Assembly: GCA_002715545.1 (NCBI GenBank) | Contig: PAZI01000051.1 | Location: 1-23,526, forward strand | Source of the DNA: Methanobacteriota archaeon | GTDB lineage: Archaea; Thermoplasmatota; Poseidoniia; Poseidoniales; SP79 | Length of the DNA: 23,526 nucleotides | Direction: 5' to 3' | Part shown: positions 8,502 to 16,600 of the stretch, one piece after another | How positions within the stretch are numbered: the first letter of the stretch is position 1 | Layout of the letters: the number at the start of each line of letters is the position of its first letter | The notes under the pieces: generated by a model | What the model saw: the letters and a program-made list of their open reading frames with translations, nothing else | The model's database searches: none | What the model was told of the DNA's origin: nothing | Program-made: the position numbers and the translations under genes

Positions 8502-9363
8502 AATCAACAATCTGGTCACTGCCGCAATTTCTGGTGAGAGGCGGGCCCAAGCAAGGTTGTTCAGCTTGGCAGAGGAGGGTGAGTGGATTCCTCCAGTGAG
8601 TCCCCCTCGTAATGGTTCATGGTCAGTTCTAGGGGTGACAGGTCCTCCAGGTGTGGGCAAATCGACCTTACTTGATGCACTCGTGGATCTTTGGGCCGCT
8701 TCATCTGAGGCCCAAATAGTCGTGCTGGCAGTCGACCCTTCGTCTGCCCTCACGGGAGGTGCTCTTCTTGGAGACAGAGTTCGCATGCATCGTGCTACTG
8801 AGCACGATAATGTCGTTGTGCGTTCGGTTTCGACTCGCGGTGGAAGGAGTGGTGTTGTTGCCTCTGTACGCAGCATGGTTCACGCAGCCTTCGCACTTGG
8901 TGCCGACCATGTTCTTGTTGAGACAGTCGGATCGGGTCAGTCTGATCTCGCAGCACTTTCAGTGACGGATGCTTTGATCCTTGTTGAGAGTCCCGGACGT
9001 GGGGACTCGATTCAAGCTGAGAAAGCAGGCGTGTTGGAGGTCGCTGATATCGTTGTTGTCAATAAGGCCGATCTTGGAGGGGCTGAAATGGTTCGTGACG
9101 ACATTGTTCATTCACTAGAAATCTCAGGAGGTGGTGTGCCTGTCCTGTTGACGGAGGCTTTGACTGGAGTCGGTATAGCCCCACTTCTTGAAGCAGCTCT
9201 CTCGATTCAGCCATCAAGTGATAGGTTGAGGTTACGTGCTAGAGAAGCACTGTGCAGTCTGGTTGAGCATCGCCTTCTTTGCTCACCACAATTGGATGAT
9301 TGGTTGGATATGATCGTCCAAGGTGAGCGGACGGTCGAAGATGTAGCCGAGAACTGGTCGTGA
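8491..9363 (+). CDS. meaB: MeaB/ArgK-type GTPase, methylmalonyl-CoA mutase chaperone
   Basis: This 290-residue G3E P-loop GTPase protects and reloads methylmalonyl-CoA mutase with adenosylcobalamin. Motifs are Walker [10 protein letters not shown] (51-59), [19 protein letters not shown] (81-99), the switch/Walker [10 protein letters not shown] (144-152) and the base-specificity motif NKAD (191-194). In ETVGSGQSD the usual ETVGVGQSE has Ser for Val and Asp for Glu. The helical C-terminal dimerisation part is shorter than in many bacterial MeaB proteins. ATG 8491 (or 8494) follows GAGGTGGGTGAGG and lies inside the end of the mutase gene. Linkage to the B12 subunit supports the mutase-specific role over the old ArgK annotation. 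Confidence 0.92.
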   Translation: MMDEINNLVTAAISGERRAQARLFSLAEEGEWIPPVSPPRNGSWSVLGVTGPPGVGKSTLLDALVDLWAASSEAQIVVLAVDPSSALTGGALLGDRVRMHRATEHDNVVVRSVSTRGGRSGVVASVRSMVHAAFALGADHVLVETVGSGQSDLAALSVTDALILVESPGRGDSIQAEKAGVLEVADIVVVNKADLGGAEMVRDDIVHSLEISGGGVPVLLTEALTGVGIAPLLEAALSIQPSSDRLRLRAREALCSLVEHRLLCSPQLDDWLDMIVQGERTVEDVAENWS

Positions 9364-9382
9364 CCACATGGGAGAGAAGACG

Positions 9383-10012
9383 ATGGAAGATGGTGAACTT
9401 CCAACATCTGTTGTCGATCATGCCCAGACCACCGTAGGTGGTCGTGCCGGGCATTACTTGCGCCGGTTGACCCATGTTTCGATGTGTGGACCACCTCTCC
9501 TGTTCTACTATGGAAGAGAAGAGGTTCAGAGTGCGCTTCACATTACTGCGTTTCAACTCACAAGTATCGTGATGATTGTGTTCCTTGTAGCTGAAATCAT
9601 TAGGATGAGGATGAACATCACAGTGATCGGTCAGAGAACCTACGAGGTCGAGCAACCTAGTGCACTGGTATGGGGTGCTCTGAGCATGGGTTCGGTCCTA
9701 CTTGTTCTTGCAGATAGTCCCGAACTGGGGCTCCCGATTTGTTTTGCAGTGACCTTTGCTGATCCTGTTGCAGGGGAGTTGCGCAGGGCTGGAGTGAGTT
9801 CAAAGAACGCTACAATCGGATGTTTTGTTGTTTCATTGTTCGTTTGGATGTTGTGTTCTTGGTCCCTTGGAACTCCATGGTTGCTTTGCCTTCCAATGGC
9901 TTTCTTGACAGCTTGGTCAGAACAACTTCGCATAAGCAAGCTGGATGATAATGGGTCGATGATGATTGTTCCATTGGTTGTGGTACTGATGCTCCGTCCA
10001 TGGTTGTCTTGA
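9383..10012 (+). CDS. Dolichol/phytol kinase-like integral membrane protein
   Basis: This 209-residue membrane protein has six or so hydrophobic segments. Family-type signatures are RRLTHVS near residue 28 (the RKxxH motif at the start of the first helix of dolichol/phytol kinases and CTP-dependent relatives), a short loop, FLVAEIIRM at the end of the second helix, and FAVTFADPVAGELRR (the F-x-DPxA segment on the cytoplasmic side). Such enzymes phosphorylate polyprenols for archaeal lipid-linked sugar carriers or lipid salvage. I chose ATG 9383 over 9368 because GGAGAG lies 6 bases upstream of it. It sits 19 bases after the MeaB gene and 47 bases before asnB on the same strand, but nothing links it to either pathway. 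The substrate is unknown. Confidence 0.6.
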   Translation: MEDGELPTSVVDHAQTTVGGRAGHYLRRLTHVSMCGPPLLFYYGREEVQSALHITAFQLTSIVMIVFLVAEIIRMRMNITVIGQRTYEVEQPSALVWGALSMGSVLLVLADSPELGLPICFAVTFADPVAGELRRAGVSSKNATIGCFVVSLFVWMLCSWSLGTPWLLCLPMAFLTAWSEQLRISKLDDNGSMMIVPLVVVLMLRPWLS

Positions 10013-10059
10013 ACAGAGTCCTGCGCAAGGTGGATAAGGAGCAGGATACGGGTCATGCC

Positions 10060-11778
10060 ATGTGCGGTATCGCAGCGGTTCTCGGAGCTGATGTTCCGCT
10101 CGATGCTAAGGATCTTGTTAGACATCTGGTGCATCGTGGACCCGATGCAGTATCAAATTGGACGGATGAATGGTGCTCATTGGCCCATGCTCGTCTCTCT
10201 ATTGTTGGGTTGGATAATGGGACTCAGCCTATGGTCGGGCACCATGGAGCGGTTCTGACTGCAAACTGTGAGATCTACAATCACAATGCCATTCGTCAGG
10301 AACTCATTGGACGCAGCTGGCTCACAGATTCGGATGCAGAGGCCATTCTTGCATTGCATGAGCAACATACTTCTGGTACTCGGACGCCACCCACTGCCGA
10401 ACAACATCGAGCGTGGGTGAGCCGGTTAGATGGGATGTACGCATTCACATTGTGGGATCCGCGTCACAGGCAGATGATTCTGGCCCGCGATCGCTGGGGC
10501 ATCAAGCCCCTTCATAGAGTTGAATCGTCCTCCTGTCTCTGGGTTGCATCTGAGGCCAAGGCATTCCGAGAAATTCCTGGTTTCACGCTTCGGCTTGATT
10601 CTCATGTTCTTCTTGAGCGGCTTGCTTGGGAGTACTGTCTCGATGACACGACTCTTTTTGAAGATGTGAAACAAGTTCCACAAGGAGGCATAGAGGTTTG
10701 GGAAATCTCTGATGCAGGTGAGGCAGAGTTAGTGTCTTTTGCTCTTCCTTCTCCATTCAGTTTTGTACCGCTGCCTTGGACCGATGGTTCCTCGACAGAA
10801 ATGATTTCTTCTCTACGCTCGAGTGTTCGTGATCGCCTCATGGCTGATGTGGACGTAGGTGTGGTCTTATCGGGAGGTTTAGACTCAAGCCTCGTCGCCT
10901 CTCTCGCAGTTGAAGCCTCGAGCGATGTCGAACGCATGACTGCATGGACTGTGTCGGAATCTGAGGATAATCCCGATTACGTCGCTGCCGTTGAGGTCGC
11001 TCAACATCTTGACTTGGATCATCGCACCTCGTTCATTGATGAGGATGGACTTGATTCAGCCATAGTGGATCTTGTTCACCATGGTGAGGATTTGGATGTC
11101 ACTGTGGCGTTCTTCCATCCGCTTTTCCAAGAAGTTGGTCACTCTCACAAAGTCGCCCTGTGTGGTCAGGGTGCTGATGAATTACACGCGGGCTATCCAC
11201 GATATTCAGGACCGAGTGAACATGGTGTCTCAGTCTCCACTCGTTTCGATATTCTTGATGTTCCCGAGTCTGCTCGTAGATATGACTCAGTGCATGTGTG
11301 TCGCGATCTTGATCGTATCCAGTGCTTCGACTTGAATCATGGCCAACTCAGTAATTTCCAGCTCAGACTCGTTGATCGTCATTCGATGGCTCATGGCGTT
11401 GAGGTTAGAGTGCCTTTTCTTGGAGCAACTCATGTCTCAACCGCAGCGCGATTGGGAGGAGATAAGCGCCGTCACGGTGCTGGAGAGAAGGTCGCATTAA
11501 GGGCAGCGGCAACGCACGTCGACCTCCCTCCTCACATTATTCAGCGTCCTAAACTACCAGCTGGTAGGTCTACAACTCCTTCGCTCCTCGAGAACATGTT
11601 GGATGGGGCTGCAGACATCGTCGAAGGCATGAGTTCCTTACACCCGCATCTTGCCTCATTCTTCTCGATTGAGCCTGAGACTGCAATAGGGCTTGCGCTA
11701 TTCGATGCCCTTCATATTCGTGGAGCATCCCCAAAGAGTGACTTCTGGGATCTTGCTCAAGAGGGGTGTTCGCGATGA
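10060..11778 (+). CDS. asnB: Asparagine synthase (glutamine-hydrolysing), AsnB type
   Basis: This 572-residue two-domain amidotransferase starts at ATG 10060, which exposes Cys2 (MCGIA) as the N-terminal nucleophile; the longer open frame would bury it. The glutaminase domain (1 to about 190) has HRGPDA (25-30), LSIVGL (46-51), NCEIYN (69-74) and RDRWGIKPL (143-151). The synthetase domain has the ATP pyrophosphatase loop SGGLDSS (271-277), followed by GQGADELHAGY and the VEVRVPFL segment. NCEIYN replaces the more usual NGEIYN, whose Asn-Gly helps form the oxyanion hole. The stop codon overlaps the start of the glutamate-cysteine ligase gene (ATGA). The substrate need not be aspartate: this family also amidates peptides and small molecules. 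Confidence 0.85.
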   Translation: MCGIAAVLGADVPLDAKDLVRHLVHRGPDAVSNWTDEWCSLAHARLSIVGLDNGTQPMVGHHGAVLTANCEIYNHNAIRQELIGRSWLTDSDAEAILALHEQHTSGTRTPPTAEQHRAWVSRLDGMYAFTLWDPRHRQMILARDRWGIKPLHRVESSSCLWVASEAKAFREIPGFTLRLDSHVLLERLAWEYCLDDTTLFEDVKQVPQGGIEVWEISDAGEAELVSFALPSPFSFVPLPWTDGSSTEMISSLRSSVRDRLMADVDVGVVLSGGLDSSLVASLAVEASSDVERMTAWTVSESEDNPDYVAAVEVAQHLDLDHRTSFIDEDGLDSAIVDLVHHGEDLDVTVAFFHPLFQEVGHSHKVALCGQGADELHAGYPRYSGPSEHGVSVSTRFDILDVPESARRYDSVHVCRDLDRIQCFDLNHGQLSNFQLRLVDRHSMAHGVEVRVPFLGATHVSTAARLGGDKRRHGAGEKVALRAAATHVDLPPHIIQRPKLPAGRSTTPSLLENMLDGAADIVEGMSSLHPHLASFFSIEPETAIGLALFDALHIRGASPKSDFWDLAQEGCSR

Positions 11779-12992
11779 TGTTGACTCGAGGGCGTCTCTT
11801 GTCTGAATCACTTCAATTCAGTGATTCACGAATTGCGGAAATCGATGACTGGTTTGAAATCGCTTGGTCTGAGCGACGTCGCCCTTTGGTCGGTTCGGTT
11901 GATGTACGTGATGCAGGTTTCAAAGTGGCTGTTGTCGATGCTAATGCATTCCCTGCAGGATTCCATCACCTTCATTCGGATGATTATGAAAATTGTATGG
12001 CTGGGCTTGCTGAGTGGTTGCAGACCTATGCTCCTGATGCCAAAACTGTCTGTTTGGTACCTGAACCTCTCACTCGTAACCCTGCTTACGTGCAGAATGT
12101 GATCGCTCTGCGTTCCCTGCTGGTGGATACTGGACGTACTATCCGTCTTGCAGTTCCTGAATCCGATATCTCTGGACGAAGCATTTCTGCCGTAGATGGT
12201 ACGGTTTCCTATGACCTTCTCACAATCGAGCATGGGAAGCCCTTTGTCAACGGAGAGCAGATTGACCTGTGCTTGCTTAATCGTGATCTCACTGATGGAA
12301 GAGTGCTTCGATTGTCTGCGGGCCTTGAAGCAATCCCTAGTGTGATGGGTTGGCATAATCGGCGCAAGTCCATCCACCAGACTCTTTTGGATGCCAACGT
12401 CAAAAATTTTGCTTCGGATTTCGATATTGATCCGTGGTTGTTGTCGCCCGTCTGGTCTTTCTCAGGTGAGAAATGCTTGGCACAGGATATTTGTTTAGAG
12501 ATGATGGCCGCAAGCATCGATCAGATTCTTGAAGAAGTTCAAGAGCGCTATGACTACTATGGTGTGAGGAAGACTCCATCTGTGTTCGTGAAGAATGATC
12601 GTGGAACATATGGTCTTGGAATTCTAACTGTCACTGCGGGTGCAGAACTCATTGGAATGAGCAAGCGTAAGCTCGGTAGACTCACTTATGGTCGCGGTGG
12701 TCAAGAGGTCGAGGACTTCGTGCTCCAGGAAGGGATACCAACCTGTCAGATGATGGGTGAAGCATTTGGTGAATCAGTTCTGTACTGTGCGAATGGCACT
12801 GCTCAAGGGGCCTTTATTCGCCTGAATCACAAGTATAGCGATCATGATAACCTGAATACTCCATCGTCTGAGTATGTTCCTACCTGTTTGGATTCACTTT
12901 CTCCCATTCACAGAATCATCGCAGAACTCTCGATGCTGGCTATGGCTGATGAAGTCGATGCTTATTCCTCTTCCATGCCCACAATCTCGTAA
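11775..12992 (+). CDS. gshA: Glutamate-cysteine ligase, Acidithiobacillus ferrooxidans-type (ATP-grasp-like)
   Basis: This 405-residue protein fits the ferrooxidans-type glutamate-cysteine ligase family, whose members are about 400 residues and make gamma-glutamylcysteine from glutamate, cysteine and ATP. Matching segments are SVDVRDAGFKVAVVDANAFPAGFHHL (41-66), PEPLTRNPAYVQNV (96-109), the ATP-binding VFVKNDRGTYGLGI (270-283), then a glutamine/glutamate-rich LQEGIPT segment and a GAFIRLNHK stretch. I chose ATG 11775 because GAGGGGTG lies 6 bases upstream and the start overlaps the asnB stop. The open frame could begin at GTG 11766. Its last 31 bases overlap, tail to tail, the small membrane protein of the respiratory operon. 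It is an unusual enzyme for an archaeon and should be checked against other ATP-grasp ligases. Confidence 0.72.
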   Translation: MMLTRGRLLSESLQFSDSRIAEIDDWFEIAWSERRRPLVGSVDVRDAGFKVAVVDANAFPAGFHHLHSDDYENCMAGLAEWLQTYAPDAKTVCLVPEPLTRNPAYVQNVIALRSLLVDTGRTIRLAVPESDISGRSISAVDGTVSYDLLTIEHGKPFVNGEQIDLCLLNRDLTDGRVLRLSAGLEAIPSVMGWHNRRKSIHQTLLDANVKNFASDFDIDPWLLSPVWSFSGEKCLAQDICLEMMAASIDQILEEVQERYDYYGVRKTPSVFVKNDRGTYGLGILTVTAGAELIGMSKRKLGRLTYGRGGQEVEDFVLQEGIPTCQMMGEAFGESVLYCANGTAQGAFIRLNHKYSDHDNLNTPSSEYVPTCLDSLSPIHRIIAELSMLAMADEVDAYSSSMPTIS

Positions 12993-13231
12993 TTCGAAGG
13001 GAACAGAGCAATCACAATTCCAGCAAGAAGGCTGGCAAGTGACCAGCCAAGCCTCCCTTGTATCATCATCTCTAGGGCGAGGACGACCAGCAGCAGTCCC
13101 CCGATGTTCGAGACCCATACCATCGATTTGAAGGTCGACAATGACACACCAGTCGTACCTGGAGGGCGTACTGGTCCAAATTCGGCACCAAATCTAAGCG
13201 GTGTTGGTTGTTTGGAATCAGCCATGTTCAT
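12962..13231 (-). CDS. Small two-helix membrane protein, last gene of the respiratory operon
   Basis: This 89-residue protein was not recognised. A polar N-terminus (1-34) is followed by two hydrophobic segments, roughly residues 37-57 (MVWVSNIGGLLLVVLALEMM) and 62-80 (GWSLASLLAGIVIALFPSN), joined by a short QGR turn. An acidic tail ends MEEE. ATG 13231 has GGAG 5 bases upstream; a second ATG lies two codons on. It is 52 bases downstream of the ferredoxin gene and probably the last gene of the operon. It may stabilise the membrane complex, as small single- or double-helix subunits do in b6f and bc complexes, but this is inferred from position only. Its 3' end overlaps gshA by 31 bases. Confidence 0.7.
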   Translation of the reverse strand: MNMADSKQPTPLRFGAEFGPVRPPGTTGVSLSTFKSMVWVSNIGGLLLVVLALEMMIQGRLGWSLASLLAGIVIALFPSNYEIVGMEEE

Positions 13232-13283
13232 TCGTCTCCTGCAGTCGTTTGAATTATCTTACTGTGCGATGGCAAACATTGGT

Positions 13284-13616
13284 TCAGCGCTCGATCATCT
13301 TGATGGCATCTGTTGGACATGCCAAAACGCATAATCGGCAGCCTGTGCATGGATCACGCAGAATCCTAGCTTTTCGGTTGTTGTCAATCGTTAGATTCGA
13401 TGTCACAAGTGGTGTCTGATACATCTCTATAGCATCGTCATCACATACCAACAGACATTGATCACAGCCGATACATGCATTCTCGATGACAAAGGCGACC
13501 ATATGCTCGCCACCTTCTATGGTCTCGGCCCGCTCGGCATGTGCTTCATCTAGTGTTTGCCGGATGTGCTCCAATTGCTTGGAGCGCCGTTCCAGGACTT
13601 GTTCACGAGTTGCCAT
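13284..13616 (-). CDS. 2x[4Fe-4S] ferredoxin-like protein of the respiratory operon
   Basis: This 110-residue protein has an N-terminal helical, charged extension (1-42, coiled-coil-like) and a bacterial-type 2x[4Fe-4S] ferredoxin domain. Cluster motifs are C48-x2-C51-x2-C54-x3-C58 and C90-x2-C93-x2-C96-x3-C100-P. The first motif is followed by Asp instead of the usual Pro, and about 30 residues lie between the motifs, longer than in a minimal ferredoxin. Its gene overlaps the end of the giant fusion gene by 14 bases, with GGGAG before ATG 13616, so the product is probably an electron-transfer subunit bound to the HdrD-like module. It could carry electrons to or from soluble ferredoxin or an NAD(P)H enzyme. 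No membrane segment is present. Confidence 0.88.
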   Translation of the reverse strand: MATREQVLERRSKQLEHIRQTLDEAHAERAETIEGGEHMVAFVIENACIGCDQCLLVCDDDAIEMYQTPLVTSNLTIDNNRKARILRDPCTGCRLCVLACPTDAIKMIER

Positions 13617-16600
13617 TGACTCCCTCTGAGTCTATCTGGCGTGCAAGGAAGCTGACGACATCGAGTATCTCCACGTCGTGACGGGGATCTCCCTCAAACT
13701 TCAGACATTCGAAATGACTGACACATTTCGGGCAGGATGTCAGCATCACTTCTGCTCCCGTTGCCTTGGCTTCGTCAAACCTTGTCACGCGTAGCAGGCG
13801 GCTGTTCTCATTGCACGCCATCATCGATGATACTCCACAGCACAAGGCATCTTCACCAGAATGCTCCATCTCGACTAGTTCGACGTTCTCTACCTTGCCT
13901 ATCAGTTCGCGTGGCTCGTCATAGATTCCCATTTGCCGTCCCATTCTGCATGGGTCATGGTAGGTGACTGTCGTTCCTTCTGGTGCCATCATCTGTAGGT
14001 CTATACCTGACTCAAGGAGGTATTCTGTTGTGTGCATGACCTTGACCTGGTCGAGTTCGTAGTCTCTCGCGAAAGTGCGGAAACATTCGGCACAGGATGT
14101 CACAAGTGTATCGATACCTGTTGCCTGTACTTTCTTCTGATTATACGCCTTGAGTTTCTCAAAGACTTCGGTCATACCTTGCCACTTCTGATCATGGCCA
14201 CAGCACTTCAGAAGGTCGCGTCCTAAGTATGCTACATCCAGCTCCATGGCGTCAAAAATCTTGAACGCAGCATCCGTGCTATCCCCCAGATTCATCTCAC
14301 CCTCATTGACATGGCTGAAAACCATCTCTTGATCGATGTAATCGACACATCCTGGATAATAGCCGACATTCGAATCAATCGGATAATCTTCGACTGAGAC
14401 GAAACTAGAATCATCTTCGGCCTCAGCGGAGAGCACGGCCTGGAGAACTGTGTGCGGAATTTCAGCAGAAGCAGGTCCTCCTACTACCAAGTTGCGCCGA
14501 ATATCGACGTAAGAGTCGTAATCTACGAGTTGCGGGCAAGCACTAGTGCATGCTCCACATGTTAGACAGGAATACATTGGAACACCATCATGTTCGTTGT
14601 TCCAAGTGTTGTAAATGATGTTGAGTTTGTCCCCGCCATTGAACAAGCGAACAGGACATGCGTCATCGCACAAGTCACAACCGTAGCATTTGTTCATCTC
14701 ATACTCGTATCCTCGTGCCATGCCTCGCATGACTACCCACACGATTGCCCCGACACCTAGGCACGGAATGAACAGACTGTAGATCAATTTCGCATCGAGA
14801 CTCTTTGGATTGAGATGGTAGTTAGGGTTGAGGATGATTTCGCTGCAGGTGTCTAGCTTTCCAGTGGTACACCCCATGATGTTCATCTGGGATGCATTGT
14901 TCAAATCCACTGGCTGACCCTTGAATGGGCCATCTACAGTATACAGTCGGAGTGGCTGGTAGGCAATGAGATTGATGAAAACATCAGTATCGGCGTCAGG
15001 AATGATGCTTGCAGTAATCGTTGCGACCCATTCGTACCTTTGACCAACGTCGAGTTGTATGACGTTGTTCTCGCAGCCTTGCAGTGATGTTACCTCTTCT
15101 CCTGAAAGTGTGATGCTAATTGAAACATCGTAGGTGCCAGCGTTACGGACACTCTCAGATAGACGGCAGTTGACATCCACATAGGTCGTGTCCAGTACGT
15201 CTTCATCCGTAATCTGTAGGAGTCCCGACATGATGATGTTGCGCTGAACACTCACGGGCTGTGTCTCTGTAAGTAATGAAAGCCCAATTGGTTCGTTGGT
15301 ACCTTCAACGACACTTGGTCCTTCAGGGAGAATCAGGTTGGCACGGAGCCGCTCTGCGGCAGTCCAGTTCTCGACTAGAAGTGCAAAACTGTATACGTCT
15401 AGATTCTGGCCTTCTCCGCCAAGTAGCCGTACCTCTGCATCGTAAGTCCCTGAGGTAAAGGGTCGCCACAAAACGCCGATCTGTGTTTCGCTAAGCAATA
15501 TCGTGTGAGTTGTATCCGATGCAGTGAAGGTGATGCTATCTGTTCTATCGGCTATGTTCAGTTCAAGGTTGTAGTTCTCGCCGCTGATGAGATGTTGTGC
15601 ATCTACCTGGATGTTGAAGCTAGATGCATTGAGAGATGGGCTGTCTGGAGGAAGCATGACAGTAGCATCGTGGGCCCAAGCCTCAATCGAGGGGGCCAAT
15701 TCCGCCTGTGCAACCATGACTTGGACTATATGTTCACTATGGATGTCTGAGCCATCACGTATTGAGAGTGTGAACTCATGCAGGCCTGTGTCTGGATCAC
15801 TGACTATACTACTTCGTTGCAAGGAAGTAGGGTCGTTCATGATGAGTGATATCAACTGGACGGACTCTGTGGCTGAAGGACCCAGATGTGTGAGAATTAC
15901 CTGTGGTACAGAACTAAAGTCTGATTGATGTCGAATATCAATCATCAAATCGATAGCCCCTGTATCGTTGTTCTGAGTTGTCCAAAGTACTGCTATAGGT
16001 TCAGGAGGTGCCTCTATCCAGATGGGTGTTGTGTCTGAGTTGATGACGGTTCCATCGAGGATGAGGTCGGCACTGAAGGTGGTGGCACTGGATGGAATGG
16101 ACGTAATCGTCACAACGCCCTGGGTGAGGCCTGTATCGGTTGTGACGACATTAAAGCTACTCTGGCCGAGGAGCACTCTGTCATCAAGTAAGGTTTGAGC
16201 TATGTTGCCCTCGGCATCAAGTAGCCTCCAATCGACCGAATGTTCGATTCCTAGTGGAAGGTCTGTAATTTCCCACGTGATGTTCAACTCCCCTGAGGAT
16301 CCAAGATGGGTCTCTGCTCCGGACATCGCCCGTTCAGGAGTCACGCTGATCGTTGGAGCAGGAGTGATGGGTTCAATGGTGAGAGGTTGGATGATTGTTT
16401 GCTGAGCAAGGTCGCTTGAGGGGTCCAATATCGTAATCGTCACTTCGTATTTTCCAGGGTCGATTGTAGAAATGTCAATATCCTGGCCCACTGAATCAAG
16501 CGTCCCACTCCGGACAGCTATCTGATTGCCAGTAGGTAGGATGCTGTATGTGGCAGAGATGCCTTGTAATGTAGCAGTCTCAGAAGCGGCGTTCCTCTCT

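Noticed and set aside
8334..8876. Minus-strand open frame of 180 codons across the mutase and MeaB genes
   Set aside because: It spans two genes with clear catalytic motifs on the plus strand and has no plausible product.
10000..10059. Twenty-codon N-terminal extension of asparagine synthase
   Set aside because: It would place residues before the Cys that must be N-terminal after Met removal for glutaminase activity.
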